From Limnohabitans sp. (lineage in GTDB: Bacteria; Pseudomonadota; Gammaproteobacteria; Burkholderiales; Burkholderiaceae_C), in contig NZ_JAFEIF010000041.1 of NCBI RefSeq assembly GCF_017848645.1, forward strand, positions 1 to 64,000: a DNA stretch of 64,000 nt. Reading direction: 5' to 3'. The translations under genes and the position numbers were made by a program. This document shows, in pieces, positions 18,798-28,083 of the stretch (positions are counted from its first letter, which is position 1; every line of letters begins with the position of its first letter). Under the pieces are notes generated by a model that saw only the letters and a program-made list of their open reading frames with translations, was not told the DNA's origin and searched no databases.

Positions 18798-19768
18798 CAC
18801 AGAATGCCAAACAGATGAACATGGGCAAAGTGGCCGTTTTGATGGGTGGACGCTCGGCCGAGCGTGAAGTCTCCCTCATGTCGGGCCAGGGCGTGCTCCA
18901 GGCTTTGCGGTCTGCGGGCGTTGACGCCCATGCCTTTGACCCGGCCGAGCGCGAGTTGAGCGAACTCAAAAAAGACGGCTTCAAGCGCTGCTTCATTGCT
19001 TTGCATGGCCGTTTTGGCGAAGACGGCACGGTGCAAGGCGCGCTGGAGTTGATGGGCATTCCCTACACCGGTTCGGGTGTGATGGCGTCAAGCATCGCCA
19101 TGGACAAGGTCATGACCAAACGCGTCTGGCAAGCCGAGGGCTTGCCCGTGCCGCGCCATGTGCTGGTTCACCCCGCGCAAATCGACAGCTTGTCAGCCGA
19201 AGACCTCATCCAGACCTTGGGCCTGCCTTTGATCGTCAAGCCCGCACGCGAAGGCTCTTCGATTGGTGTGAGCAAGGTGGTACGGGCCGAAGACCTGCAC
19301 GCCGCTTTGCGCGCTGCGGCCGCGTGCGACCACGACATCCTGTGTGAGCAGTGCATCGTGGGCGACGAGGTCACCTGCCCGGTGCTGGGCGCAGGCGATC
19401 AAGCCCGCGCCTTGCCGGTGATCCGCATCGTGGCCCCCGAAGGCAATTACGACTACCAGAACAAGTACTTCACCGACGACACGCAGTACCTGGTGCCCTG
19501 CGGTTTGCCCGCTCAGGAAGAAGCCGCCATTCAGGCGCTGGTTCGTCAGGCTTACCAAACGCTGGGCTGCAGGGGCTGGGGCCGCATCGACGTGATGATC
19601 GATGGCGCAACTCGCCAGCCCTATTTGCTGGAAATCAACACCTCGCCCGGCATGACCGGGCACTCGCTGGTGCCCATGTCGGCAGCGGCCGATGGCATGC
19701 CTTACGAGGCGCTGTGCTCACATTTGCTGGCTCATGCTGCGCTCGATTACGTGGGAACTGCTGCATGA
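18794..19768 (+). CDS. ddl: D-alanine:D-alanine ligase Ddl
   Basis: A 324-residue ATP-grasp ligase making D-Ala-D-Ala for MurF. Visible motifs are [17 protein letters not shown] (about 15-31), the serine loop [20 protein letters not shown] and the metal-binding [12 protein letters not shown] near the C-terminus. The ATG at 18794 overlaps the murC stop; a second in-frame Met at the conserved KVAVLMGG is possible but the coupled start fits the operon. The stop overlaps the ftsQ ATG. Confidence 0.96.
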   Translation: MTQNAKQMNMGKVAVLMGGRSAEREVSLMSGQGVLQALRSAGVDAHAFDPAERELSELKKDGFKRCFIALHGRFGEDGTVQGALELMGIPYTGSGVMASSIAMDKVMTKRVWQAEGLPVPRHVLVHPAQIDSLSAEDLIQTLGLPLIVKPAREGSSIGVSKVVRAEDLHAALRAAAACDHDILCEQCIVGDEVTCPVLGAGDQARALPVIRIVAPEGNYDYQNKYFTDDTQYLVPCGLPAQEEAAIQALVRQAYQTLGCRGWGRIDVMIDGATRQPYLLEINTSPGMTGHSLVPMSAAADGMPYEALCSHLLAHAALDYVGTAA

Positions 19769-20553
19769 AAAAAACCATGCCCTTGCCTGCCGATGTCCGG
19801 CTCATGAACATGGCCACCGCTTTGCTGGTGGTTGTGTTTGTGCTGCTGGCTTTGGGCAGCTGGGCATGGTGGATGATCCGTCACCCCAGCTTCGCGCTGC
19901 AAACGATCACGGTGCAAGGCGAGGTGAGCCGAAACAACGCGTTTGCATTCCGCACGCACGTGCTGCCCAAGCTGGAAGGTAATTTTTTCACCATCGATCT
20001 GGCTAAGACGCGGCAGGCTTTCGAGGCCGTGCCTTGGGTGCGTGTGGCGGTGGTGCACCGCGATTTCCCCAACCGTTTGCGGGCGGTTTTGCTGGAGCAC
20101 CGTCCCATGGCCCTGTGGGGCGATGAAGACGCAGGCACCTTGATCAACGAACAAGGCCAAGTGTTTGAGGCCAGTCTGGACGATGCCGACGCCGAGCGTC
20201 TGCCGCGCATGAAGGGGCCTGCAGCCGAGTCGCAGACCGTGGCCGCGATGTACCTGGCTTTGAGCCCGCGCTTTCAGGCGCTGGACATGCAAATCGACTT
20301 GCTGGAGCTGACCCCCCGTGGCAGCTGGCGCGTGCAAACCCAGCATGGTGCGCAGATTGAGCTCGGTCGTGGCAGCCGCACAGAAATATTGCAAAGGCTG
20401 GATGTGTTTTTGACAACGTTGAAACAGGTGACCGCTCGTTACGGGCGAGGTGCTTCAGCTTTGGTCGGTGCGGATTTGCGGCACAAGGATGCTTATGCCC
20501 TGCGCTTGCACGGTGTGAGCACGGTGGATGCAGACAACAAGAAAAAGCCTTGA
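19765..20553 (+). CDS. ftsQ: Cell division protein FtsQ
   Basis: A 262-residue bitopic divisome protein that links FtsLB to the early ring. It has a short cytosolic tail ([15 protein letters not shown]), one membrane segment (about 15-37), a POTRA domain beginning around [15 protein letters not shown] (44-58) and the FtsQ/DivIB beta domain containing [10 protein letters not shown] and [11 protein letters not shown]. The ATG overlaps the ddl stop. The much longer open frame upstream lies within ddl and is not used. Confidence 0.95.
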   Translation: MKKTMPLPADVRLMNMATALLVVVFVLLALGSWAWWMIRHPSFALQTITVQGEVSRNNAFAFRTHVLPKLEGNFFTIDLAKTRQAFEAVPWVRVAVVHRDFPNRLRAVLLEHRPMALWGDEDAGTLINEQGQVFEASLDDADAERLPRMKGPAAESQTVAAMYLALSPRFQALDMQIDLLELTPRGSWRVQTQHGAQIELGRGSRTEILQRLDVFLTTLKQVTARYGRGASALVGADLRHKDAYALRLHGVSTVDADNKKKP

Positions 20554-20593
20554 GTGATCAAGGCGCAGGAAATAAACGGAAACGGTGGTTGAA

Positions 20594-21823
20594 ATGGCAA
20601 AAGAGTACAAAGATCTGGTCGTTGGCCTGGACATCGGAACGTCCAAGGTCATGGCCGTGGTGGCCGAGGTCATGGCCGACGGTCAGCTCAAGATTGCCGG
20701 GCTGGGCATCGCGCCGGGCAATGGGCTCAAGCGCGGCGTGGTGGTCAACATCGACGCCACAGTGCAAAGCATCCAGCAAGCGCTCAAAGAGGCCGAGCTG
20801 ATGGCCGACTGCAAGATCACCCGTGTGAACGTGGGCATCACGGGCAGCCACATTCGGGGCATCAACTCCAGTGGCATGGTGGCCATCAAGGACAAGGAAG
20901 TCACCCAGGCCGATCTGGCCCGGGTGATGGAGACGGCACGGGCCATCAACATCTCCAGCGACCAGCGTCTGCTGCTGGTGGCCCCCCAGGAGTTCGTCAT
21001 CGACAGCCAGGAGGTCAAGGAGCCCATCGGCATGAGCGGCATGCGCCTGGAGGCCAAGGTGCACATCGTCACCGGTGCCCAAAGCGCAGCAGAAAACATC
21101 ATCAAGTGTGTGCGCCGCTGCGGACTCGAAGTGGACCAGCTGCTGCTCAACCCCCAGTCGTCGAGCCTGGCCGTTTTGTCCGAAGACGAGCGCGAGTTGG
21201 GTGTGGTGTGTGTGGATATCGGCGCGGGCACAACCGATGTGGCAATTTTTGCCAACGGCTCCATCCGCCACACTGCCGTCATCCCGATTGCCGGTGACCT
21301 GATCACCAGCGACATTGCCATGGCCTTGCGCACGCCCACCAAGGATGCCGAAGACATCAAGGTTGAAAGCGGTTACGCCAAGCAATTGCTGGCCGACCCG
21401 GATGCACAGGTGGAAGTGCCGGGCCTGGGCGACCGGGGGCCGCGCATGCTCAGCCGCCAGGCTTTGGCCGGCGTGATCGAGCCGCGCATCGAAGAGATCT
21501 TCTCGCTGGTGCACCAAGTCATCCGCGAGTCGGGTTACGAAGAAGTGCTGTCCTCGGGCATTGTGCTCACGGGCGGCAGCGCGGTGATGCCGGGCATGAT
21601 CGAATTGGGCGAGGACATTTTCCTCAAGCCAGTGCGCCGGGGTTTGCCCAAGTATTCAGGCGGTTTGGCCGACATGGTCAGCCAGCCGCGCGCAGCGACC
21701 GTGATGGGTCTGCTGGAAGAGGCCCGCTTGGCCCGCCTGCGCGGCTACAAGGTGACCCAAAAGAAGAGTTCGGTGAACAACGCTTTTGGCCGATTCAAAG
21801 ACTTCATTGTGGGGAACTTCTGA
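20594..21823 (+). CDS. ftsA: Cell division protein FtsA
   Basis: A 409-residue actin-like ATPase that tethers FtsZ to the membrane and recruits later division proteins. The phosphate-1 loop is GLDIGTSKV; the SHS2 (1C) domain covers roughly 85-165; VCVDIGAGTTDVAIF is the second phosphate loop and LTGGSAVMPGM the adenosine motif. The C-terminal helix GRFKDFIVGNF is the amphipathic membrane anchor. The ATG at 20594 is preferred over a GTG nine bases upstream because the family begins MAKEYKDL. There are 40 bases between ftsQ and this start. Confidence 0.96.
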   Translation: MAKEYKDLVVGLDIGTSKVMAVVAEVMADGQLKIAGLGIAPGNGLKRGVVVNIDATVQSIQQALKEAELMADCKITRVNVGITGSHIRGINSSGMVAIKDKEVTQADLARVMETARAINISSDQRLLLVAPQEFVIDSQEVKEPIGMSGMRLEAKVHIVTGAQSAAENIIKCVRRCGLEVDQLLLNPQSSSLAVLSEDERELGVVCVDIGAGTTDVAIFANGSIRHTAVIPIAGDLITSDIAMALRTPTKDAEDIKVESGYAKQLLADPDAQVEVPGLGDRGPRMLSRQALAGVIEPRIEEIFSLVHQVIRESGYEEVLSSGIVLTGGSAVMPGMIELGEDIFLKPVRRGLPKYSGGLADMVSQPRAATVMGLLEEARLARLRGYKVTQKKSSVNNAFGRFKDFIVGNF

Positions 21824-21884
21824 TGAACTGGACCCAGATTTTTCAGGCCAGAAGCAGCCCACCTCTGTCCATACCGCTGCGATG

Positions 21885-21914
21885 TTGACAACACCTTCAA
21901 ACGAAACAACGAAT
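21885..21914 (+). promoter_or_regulatory. Candidate ftsZ promoter
   Basis: A perfect TTGACA (21885-21890) is followed at 18 bp by ACGAAT, a poor -10 box, in the 135-bp gap between ftsA and ftsZ. Separate ftsZ promoters are common in proteobacteria, and this is the largest gap inside the ftsA-ftsZ part of the cluster. The -10 match is weak. Confidence 0.3.
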
Positions 21915-21958
21915 TCAGAAAACTTTCAGGCAACTGCAAACCATTTAGGAGAAGTACC

Positions 21959-23173
21959 ATGACCATCGAAATGATCCAGACAGAGGAATTCAACCAAGGC
22001 ACCCAGATCAAAGTGATCGGGGTGGGCGGCGGCGGCGGCAATGCCGTGGAGCACATGATCGAGCGCCAGGTCCAAGGCGTGGAATTCATCTGCGCCAACA
22101 CCGACGCACAAGCCCTGGCCCGCAGCGCGGCCCACCGTTTTGTGCAACTGGGCCAAACCGGTCTGGGCGCTGGCAGCAAGCCCGACAAAGGCCGTGAAGC
22201 CGCGCAAGCCGCCGAGGCCGACATCCGCTCGGCCATTGAAGGTGCGCACATGTTGTTCATCACCGCCGGCATGGGCGGCGGCACCGGCACCGGCGCAGCG
22301 CCCGTGATCGCACGCATTGCCAAAGAGATGGGCATCTTGACTGTCGGCGTGGTCACCAAGCCTTTCGACTTTGAAGGCAAGCGCCGCATGGACAATGCCG
22401 ACGAAGGCATGAAGGAACTCGAAGCCAGCGTGGACTCGCTGATCGTGGTGCTCAACGAAAAGCTGCTGGAGTTGCCTGGTGGCGAAGACATGACCCAAGA
22501 CGAGGCTTTCTCGCATGCCAACGACGTGCTGAAAAATGCCGTGGGCGGCATTGCCGAAATCATCAACGTGCCCGGCCATGTGAACGTCGACTTTGAAGAC
22601 GTGCGCACCGTCATGGGCGAGCCTGGCAAAGCCATGATGGGCACGGCCGCTGCCAGCGGTCCGGACCGCGCCCGCATCGCAGCCGAGCAAGCCGTGGCTT
22701 GCCCGCTGCTCGAAGGCGTGGACCTCAAGGGCGCGCGTGGTGTGCTGGTCTTGATCAGTGCCGCCAAGGGTTCCTTGAAGTTGTCCGAATCCAAGCAAGC
22801 CATGAACACCATTCGCGACTGCGCCTCGGAAGATGCGCACGTCATTTATGGCACTGCCTACGACGAGAGCCTGGGCGACCAGATCCGTGTGACCGTGGTG
22901 GCCACAGGCCTGGCCAAGGCCGGTGCTCGCCGCACAGCGCCTCCTTTGCAAGTGCTGCGCACCGGCACTGACAACGCCCCCTTCATGATGGGTGGGCAAG
23001 AGGCGGTGGCCACGCCCATGGGCAACGCAGCTGCCTTGGGCGCTGCGGGCATGAACACCCCGGCCATCTGGCGCAGCAACCGCACCCACGCAGCCGCGCG
23101 TGTGGACGGCATGGCCAATGCGGGCATGGACGACATCGAGATCCCCGCTTTCTTGCGCAAGCAAGCCGACTGA
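21959..23173 (+). CDS. ftsZ: Cell division protein FtsZ
   Basis: A 404-residue tubulin-like GTPase that forms the Z-ring. The GTP-binding signature GGGTGTGAAP is complete, the nucleotide loop GVGGGGGNAVEHM lies near residues 21-33, and the T7 loop region NVDFEDVRTVM is present. A variable linker (about 320-385) leads to the C-terminal peptide DDIEIPAFLRKQAD, which binds FtsA. TAGGAGAAG precedes the ATG at 21959. A strong terminator follows 32 bases after the stop. Confidence 0.98.
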   Translation: MTIEMIQTEEFNQGTQIKVIGVGGGGGNAVEHMIERQVQGVEFICANTDAQALARSAAHRFVQLGQTGLGAGSKPDKGREAAQAAEADIRSAIEGAHMLFITAGMGGGTGTGAAPVIARIAKEMGILTVGVVTKPFDFEGKRRMDNADEGMKELEASVDSLIVVLNEKLLELPGGEDMTQDEAFSHANDVLKNAVGGIAEIINVPGHVNVDFEDVRTVMGEPGKAMMGTAAASGPDRARIAAEQAVACPLLEGVDLKGARGVLVLISAAKGSLKLSESKQAMNTIRDCASEDAHVIYGTAYDESLGDQIRVTVVATGLAKAGARRTAPPLQVLRTGTDNAPFMMGGQEAVATPMGNAAALGAAGMNTPAIWRSNRTHAAARVDGMANAGMDDIEIPAFLRKQAD

Positions 23174-23204
23174 TCCATTCGCCCTGCGGGCGATGTGGAC
23201 CCAG

Positions 23205-23237
23205 GCCAGACCGGCACCCGCCGGTCTGGCTTTTTTT
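23205..23237 (+). terminator. Intrinsic terminator after ftsZ
   Basis: GCCAGACCGG and CCGGTCTGGC form a perfect 10-bp stem around a six-base loop, followed by seven T. It ends the mraZ-ftsZ transcript and separates it from lpxC, which therefore needs its own promoter. Confidence 0.92.
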
Positions 23238-23314
23238 CAGGCACGGGGCCGTTTGAACAGACCAGCCATGGGCTTCTTGAACACCTTGTCAGCACACGAC
23301 AAGACCGCCCGATT

Positions 23315-23320
23315 TAAAAT
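23315..23320 (+). promoter_or_regulatory. Candidate -10 element (TAAAAT) of lpxC, leaderless arrangement
   Basis: TAAAAT ends six bases before the lpxC ATG, with no ribosome-binding site between. Because a terminator lies just upstream, a promoter is required here. The spacing implies transcription starting at or within a base of the start codon. No good -35 box was found at 16-18 bp. Confidence 0.35.
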
Positions 23321-23326
23321 GCCAAC

Positions 23327-24250
23327 ATGCTCGCTCAACGCACCCTCAAAACCCTGACCCAGGCCGTTGGCGTGGGTTTGCACAGTGGCCAGCGGGTCGA
23401 ATTGACCCTGCGCCCGGCTGCACCTGACACCGGCATCGTGTTTCGCCGGGTGGACCTGCCCGAGCCGGTGGACATCCCCGTTCGGGCCGAATCGGTCACC
23501 GACACGCGACTGGCTTCGACCATCTCGGTGGGCCAGGCCAAGGTCTTCACGGTGGAGCACCTGATGTCGGCTTGCGCCGGGCTGGGCATCGACAACCTGT
23601 ATGTGGACATCACCGCCGAAGAAGTGCCCATTCTGGATGGCTCAGCCTCTTCGTTTGTCTTCTTGTTGCAAAGTGCGGGCATCGTGGAGCAAAACGCGCC
23701 CAAGCGCTTTTTGCGGGTGCTCAAAACCGTGCAGGTCAGCGAAGGGGAGGGCAGCAACACCAAGTGGGCCAAGCTCGAGCCCTTTCACGGCTACAAACTC
23801 AGCTTCGAAATCGACTTCCGCCACCCCGCGGTCGACTCGACAGGCCAGCAGGTGGTGTTCGACATGTCCGAGGGCGTCTACGCGCGCGACATCGCCCGTG
23901 CCCGCACCTTCGGCTTCACCAAAGACGTGGAAATGATGCGCGCCAACGGCCTGGCCCTGGGCGGTGGCCTGGACAACGCCATCGTCATGGACGACTACAA
24001 GGTGCTCAACGCCGACGGCTTGCGTTACGACGACGAATTCGTCAAACACAAAATCCTGGACGCCATGGGCGACCTGTACATCGTGGGAAAACCTTTGTTG
24101 GCCGCCTACAGCGCCTTCCGCTCGGGCCACGCCATGAACAACCAGCTGCTGCGCGCACTGCTGGCCCAACCCGACGCCTACGAGATCGTGACCTTTGACA
24201 AGTCCAGCCAGGCTCCCAAAGGTTTTGCGGCCTTGCAGCCGGCCTGGTGA
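23327..24250 (+). CDS. lpxC: UDP-3-O-acyl-GlcNAc deacetylase LpxC
   Basis: A 307-residue zinc deacetylase carrying out the committed step of lipid A synthesis. The zinc-ligand region [15 protein letters not shown] lies near residues 76-90, [11 protein letters not shown] follows, and the second half has [33 protein letters not shown] (zinc ligands) and [16 protein letters not shown] (catalytic His). It ends the dcw region as in many proteobacteria. The ATG at 23327 is the only start giving the full family N-terminus [15 protein letters not shown]. It shows this is an LPS-bearing Gram-negative. Confidence 0.97.
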   Translation: MLAQRTLKTLTQAVGVGLHSGQRVELTLRPAAPDTGIVFRRVDLPEPVDIPVRAESVTDTRLASTISVGQAKVFTVEHLMSACAGLGIDNLYVDITAEEVPILDGSASSFVFLLQSAGIVEQNAPKRFLRVLKTVQVSEGEGSNTKWAKLEPFHGYKLSFEIDFRHPAVDSTGQQVVFDMSEGVYARDIARARTFGFTKDVEMMRANGLALGGGLDNAIVMDDYKVLNADGLRYDDEFVKHKILDAMGDLYIVGKPLLAAYSAFRSGHAMNNQLLRALLAQPDAYEIVTFDKSSQAPKGFAALQPAW

Positions 24251-24307
24251 GCTGATTGGCGAACTGTTTGACGATTTCTGCGCCGCAATCGCCCTCGAGA
24301 CTTCAGA

Positions 24308-25195
24308 TCAGGCCGCTTGTTTTTTGGCGGGCCACAGCACAAAAGCGATCGAAGCGGTCATCAAACCCACTGCCGCCCAATCTTGCCAGTGCAAGATTTC
24401 GTTGAGCCACAGCGCACCACTGAACACGCCCAGCACCGGAATCAACATCACACTCAGCGTGGAGGCCACAGGGGGCAAACTGCGGGCCAGATAAAACCAG
24501 GCGGCATGCGCAAAGCCAAACACCAGCACCGCATTGAAAACGATGGCAAACCAGTTGCTGGACGATGGACTGACCCAACGCGCACTCTCCAGGCCCACGG
24601 CCAACAGGCTGATGACCACCGCCGTCAGCAGCGTCATCCAAAACGATATCGCCAAAGTCGGCACAGGCATGCGGGTGCGGCGCAGCAACTGGGTGCCCAA
24701 GGCCCAAGTGCTGGCAGCGGCCAAGGCCAGAAAAACGCCCACCGGGCGGCCGCTCAGGTTGGACAACTCATGCCAGAGCAGCAAAACCACCCCCAAGCTG
24801 GCCGCAGCCACCCCGGCCCAGGACCGTTTGGCCAGCTGATCGCCAAACACCCAAGCCCCCAAAAGGGCCGAAAACATGGGCATGGTGTAGCCCAAAATCG
24901 CCGCCCGTCCGCTGGAGAGCGATTGCACCGCCACGATCATCAGCGCGTGCCAGATGAACATGTTGAACACGGACAGCACCAGCAACTCACGCCAGTGGGC
25001 GCGCGGAATCCGAAAAGGCACCTTCATGAACACCAGCGCCATGCCCAAAATGGGCACGCCCAGCCACAGGCACATCATTCGGAAGGTGAGCGGTGGAAAA
25101 CCCGTCACCCCCAGCTTCATGACGGGCCAATTGACCCCCCAAACCAGGGTGAGCAAAACCAGAAGGGTCCATTGGATCGGAGAAAGCTTGTGCAT
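24308..25195 (-). CDS. EamA/DMT-family permease
   Basis: A 295-residue inner-membrane protein with about ten hydrophobic segments and an internal duplication typical of the drug/metabolite transporter superfamily: an EamA repeat from LVLLTLVWGVNWPVMK and a second from FLALAAASTWALGTQL. Members export amino acids or metabolites; the substrate is not readable. ATG at 25195 (MHKLSPIQW) is preferred; another ATG three codons upstream (25204) is possible. It is divergent from pyrF and converges on lpxC with a 57-bp gap. Confidence 0.85.
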   Translation of the reverse strand: MHKLSPIQWTLLVLLTLVWGVNWPVMKLGVTGFPPLTFRMMCLWLGVPILGMALVFMKVPFRIPRAHWRELLVLSVFNMFIWHALMIVAVQSLSSGRAAILGYTMPMFSALLGAWVFGDQLAKRSWAGVAAASLGVVLLLWHELSNLSGRPVGVFLALAAASTWALGTQLLRRTRMPVPTLAISFWMTLLTAVVISLLAVGLESARWVSPSSSNWFAIVFNAVLVFGFAHAAWFYLARSLPPVASTLSVMLIPVLGVFSGALWLNEILHWQDWAAVGLMTASIAFVLWPAKKQAA

Positions 25196-25217
25196 GGGCA
25201 GCATCTTAGACGGGCTT

Positions 25218-25223
25218 TAAAAT
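25218..25223 (+). promoter_or_regulatory. Candidate -10 element (TAAAAT) of pyrF, leaderless arrangement
   Basis: TAAAAT ends six bases before the pyrF ATG and no ribosome site is visible. TGGGCA at 25195-25200 matches four of six -35 positions with a 17-bp spacer. The layout is the same as at lpxC. Confidence 0.4.
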
Positions 25224-25229
25224 CGCCCT

Positions 25230-26075
25230 ATGACCTTCCTCGACATGCTGCGCGCCGCCGAGCGCCAAAACGGCTCCATGCTTTGCGTGGGCCTGGACCC
25301 CGAACCCACCAAGTTCCCCGCCGCCTACAAGGGCGACGCCAACAAAATCTACGACTTTTGCGCCCGCATCGTCGACGCTACGGCCGACCTGGTCAGCAGC
25401 TACAAGCCCCAAATTGCCTACTTTGCCGCACACCGCGCCGAAGGCCAGCTCGAACGGCTGATGGAACACATGCGCCGCGTGGCCCCGCATGTGCCCATCA
25501 TTTTGGACGCCAAGCGCGGCGACATCGGCTCCACGGCAGAGCAATACGCCAAAGAAGCCTTTGAGCGCTACGGCGCTGACGCCGTGACCCTGTCCCCCTT
25601 CATGGGCTGGGATTCGGTGGCGCCTTACCTCAAGTACGAAGGCAAAGGTGCATTTTTGCTGTGCCGCACCTCCAACCCCGGCGGTGACGACCTGCAAAAC
25701 CAGCGCCTGGCTTCGGTGGAAGGCCAGCCCCGCCTTTACGAACATGTGGCCCGCCTGGCCCAAGGCCCGTGGAACCTGAACGGCCAACTCGGCCTGGTGG
25801 TGGGCGCCACTTACCCGGCCGAGATCGAGCGCGTGCGCGAACTGGCCCCCACCGTACCCCTCTTGATCCCCGGTGTGGGCGCACAAGGCGGCGATGCCGT
25901 GGCCACCGTCAAGGCGGGCTGGCGTGCGAATGCCGACGGCTCCAGCGCAGGGGCCATCATCGTTAATTCGTCTCGTGCGGTGCTCTATGCATCGAGTGGC
26001 GACGACTTTGAAGCCGCGGCGCGCCAAGTGGCGATGAAGACGCGGGACATGCTGGAAGCGGCCAAGCCCCGATAA
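25230..26075 (+). CDS. pyrF: Orotidine 5'-phosphate decarboxylase PyrF (type 2)
   Basis: A 281-residue cytosolic enzyme that forms UMP, the last step of de novo pyrimidine synthesis. The catalytic loop [17 protein letters not shown] contains the essential Asp-Lys-Asp set. The N-terminal [12 protein letters not shown] and GVGAQGGD phosphate loop are typical of the longer, type 2 (actinobacterial/betaproteobacterial) subfamily rather than the 245-residue E. coli type. An enoyl-CoA hydratase gene follows 11 bases downstream with its own ribosome site. Confidence 0.96.
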   Translation: MTFLDMLRAAERQNGSMLCVGLDPEPTKFPAAYKGDANKIYDFCARIVDATADLVSSYKPQIAYFAAHRAEGQLERLMEHMRRVAPHVPIILDAKRGDIGSTAEQYAKEAFERYGADAVTLSPFMGWDSVAPYLKYEGKGAFLLCRTSNPGGDDLQNQRLASVEGQPRLYEHVARLAQGPWNLNGQLGLVVGATYPAEIERVRELAPTVPLLIPGVGAQGGDAVATVKAGWRANADGSSAGAIIVNSSRAVLYASSGDDFEAAARQVAMKTRDMLEAAKPR

Positions 26076-26086
26076 AGGAAACCTGC

Positions 26087-26851
26087 ATGTACGAACATTT
26101 GGTCCTCAAAGAACAAGGCCGCTTGGTTGAAGTTCATTTGAACCGGCCCCAAGTTCGCCATGCCCTGTCTCGCGCCCTGATGCGCGAGATCACTGCCTTG
26201 GCGCGGGTCCTGAGCGATCGCACGGACATCGACGTGGTCATCCTCACGGGCGATGCGCGGTGCTTTTCGGCAGGTGCTGATTTGAACGATGCGCAAGCTT
26301 GGGCCGACGATAGCTTGTCCACTGTTCAGCGGCGCGACATTGCAGGCACGGGTTTTCGGATGTGCAAGGCCTGGGAAGAAATGCCGCAGATCACCATCGC
26401 CGCCATCGAAGGCTATGCCGTGGGCGGCGGGCTGGCGCTGTCTTTGGCCTGCGACTGGCGTGTGTTGGCGCAAGACGCCTTTGTGTCCTTGCCCGAAATC
26501 GCCTTGGGCATACCGCTCACCTGGGGCACCATCCCCCGTTTGGTCAACCTGCTGGGCCCGGCCAAAGCCAAGCGCCTGACCATCTTGTGCGAACGCGTGG
26601 CTGCGCCCGAAGCCCTGAGCCTTGGACTGGTCGACTACCTCAGTGACAAAGGCCAAGCCTTGATCCGCGCACAAGCCCTGGCCGCGCAAACCCTGGCCCA
26701 ACCCGCCGCCACCATGCGCATGAGCAAAGAGTCGGTCAACGCGGCCGCCACGGCGCTGAACCATGCCACCTCGTACATGGCACACGACCAAATCGCGCTG
26801 GCCGCCTCCAGCCCCGAGTCACGGGCAGCGCGGGATCAGGCTTTGCGTTGA
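26087..26851 (+). CDS. Enoyl-CoA hydratase/isomerase family protein
   Basis: A 254-residue crotonase-fold protein. AGADLNDAQ (near residue 65) and EGYAVGGGLALSLACDWRVL form the CoA oxyanion hole region. FVSLPEIALGIPLTWGTIPRL carries one of the two catalytic glutamates of true hydratases (in PEI). The position of the other (GGGxE) is occupied by Leu-Ala. It may therefore be an isomerase or another crotonase-type enzyme rather than a standard hydratase. AAAGGAAA precedes the ATG. It is probably co-transcribed with pyrF, though no functional link is evident. Confidence 0.85.
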   Translation: MYEHLVLKEQGRLVEVHLNRPQVRHALSRALMREITALARVLSDRTDIDVVILTGDARCFSAGADLNDAQAWADDSLSTVQRRDIAGTGFRMCKAWEEMPQITIAAIEGYAVGGGLALSLACDWRVLAQDAFVSLPEIALGIPLTWGTIPRLVNLLGPAKAKRLTILCERVAAPEALSLGLVDYLSDKGQALIRAQALAAQTLAQPAATMRMSKESVNAAATALNHATSYMAHDQIALAASSPESRAARDQALR

Positions 26852-26898
26852 AGCCTGCAAGCCAAATTTCTATCGCTGGCGCATTCAGCAAGCCTCTG

Positions 26899-26960
26899 CT
26901 GTCACCTAAATGCACTCGCCCGACGCATGGTGTTCAGTGCAAAATGGATTTTTTGGTTCA
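26899..26960 (+). repeat. Imperfect ~60-bp direct repeat, copy 1
   Basis: This segment begins CTGTCACC and contains TGTTCAGTGCAAAAT and TTTTTTGGTTCA. It aligns with 28084-28142 (CTGTCACC, TGTTCGGTGCAAAAT, TTTTTTGATTTCA) over about 60 bases with few mismatches and one small gap. The two copies flank the decayed DUF1016 gene and the small ORF after it. Each sits upstream of a gene, so the repeat may carry a promoter. Confidence 0.7.
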
Positions 26961-27051
26961 CCTTTGCACCTCAGGCGACGGCGGGATACATTCGGGCTTA
27001 CCGAGAAATGTGGGATACGCCATATGAATCAGAAGTTTGGGGGGCTGGAAT

Positions 27052-27763
27052 ATGAGTTCTGAATTGCCAATGGAGCCCATGGCCCCCAAGGGCTATTCCG
27101 ACTTTCTCATGGAAGTCAAAACCCAGATACGCCAGCGGCAGCTCCAGGCCCTGCGTGCTGTCAACAGCGAACTGTTGGCGCTTTATTGGTGGCCGGGTGA
27201 AAACATCAGCCAAAGACAAAACGCACTCGGCTGGGGAAAGTCCGTGGTCGAAAACCTGGCGCGAGACCTGCAAGCAGAGTTCCCCGGGCGCAACGGGTTT
27301 TCAGCCCAAAACCTGTGGGGCATGCGCCAGTTTTACAACGAATACCGTGACAAGCCAAAACTCCAATCGCTGATAGGAGAAATCAGCTGGGCAAAAAATT
27401 TGCTCATCATGGCCCGCTGCAAAGACGACCTCGAGCGCGAGTTTTACCTGCGTGCCACTGCCCGTTTTGGTTGGACCAGTAAAGTGTTGCAGCACCAACT
27501 GGACAACCACAGTTACCACCAGTACCTGCTCGGGCAGACCAACTTTGACGCCGCAGTGCCCGAGTGTGGTCGAGTACGCACTGCGCTCCGCCAGCCATGC
27601 GCTGGGCATTGCCACCTACACCGTCACCCCGCAACTGCCCGCAAGCTATCAGGCAGACTTGCCCAGCCCTGAGCAAATTGCAGCGCGGCTGCAAGGGTGG
27701 ACGGGGCGTGATGGTTTGGCTTTGGATGTGCACGAAGGTGACTCGGACGAGGTTGAACCATGA
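27052..27763 (+). pseudogene. DUF1016 (YhcG-type PD-(D/E)XK nuclease) gene with deleted core
   Basis: The N-terminal 171 codons encode a typical DUF1016 N-terminal domain (VNSELLALYWWPGENISQ, GWGKSVVENLARDLQ, LWGMRQFYNEY, LGQTNFDAAVPE). At 27564-27566 the frame changes and the sequence jumps to the family's extreme C-terminus: VVEYALRSASHALGIATY and LPSPEQIAARLQGW, ending at 27763. The roughly 110-150 intervening residues, including the PD-(D/E)XK catalytic core, are missing. This looks like an internal deletion with a shift of frame, so no active nuclease should be made. A truncated 211-residue product with a novel C-terminal tail could still be translated to 27672. Confidence 0.85.
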
Positions 27764-27972
27764 ACCACAGCCATGACAAGCGCACGAACGTGCTGATCGT
27801 CGATCAGCCCTTTGATGCCGACGGCAACGAAACCCCCTTTGGCCAGCGCTGGGGCGGGGAACGCTTCACCCTCAGCCCCGAACACCTAGCCGCCTTGCAA
27901 GCGGGCAAGACCATTGCCGTGGATGTGATGAATGAATATGCGGTGTTTTTGAAGTTGGGGGAGGGGGAGTGA
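27760..27972 (+). CDS. Small hypothetical protein coupled to the decayed DUF1016 gene
   Basis: A 70-residue acidic protein (MNHSHDKRTNVLIVDQPFDA...). Its ATG overlaps the original stop of the DUF1016 frame as ATGA, so the two formed an operon before the deletion. The middle FTLSPEHLAALQAGKTIAVDV and C-terminal EYAVFLKLGEGE suggest a small alpha/beta fold. I do not recognise the family. It could be a partner of the nuclease or an accessory protein; the sequence does not decide. Confidence 0.55.
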   Translation: MNHSHDKRTNVLIVDQPFDADGNETPFGQRWGGERFTLSPEHLAALQAGKTIAVDVMNEYAVFLKLGEGE

Positions 27973-28083
27973 GTTTCGGGTGGCAGTCTGTGTGCTTGGG
28001 TGAGCATGTCGATTCGTGGCCTGCAAGATGCCTGAGGTTCAGTGCCACGCATACCTTTCAACGCCCCAAACTCGAGTCCCCCA

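Noticed and set aside
24317..25564. Long plus-strand frame over the EamA gene and pyrF start
   Set aside because: Composition (His/Gln/Arg/Pro) is that of an antisense shadow, and it runs into pyrF in another frame.
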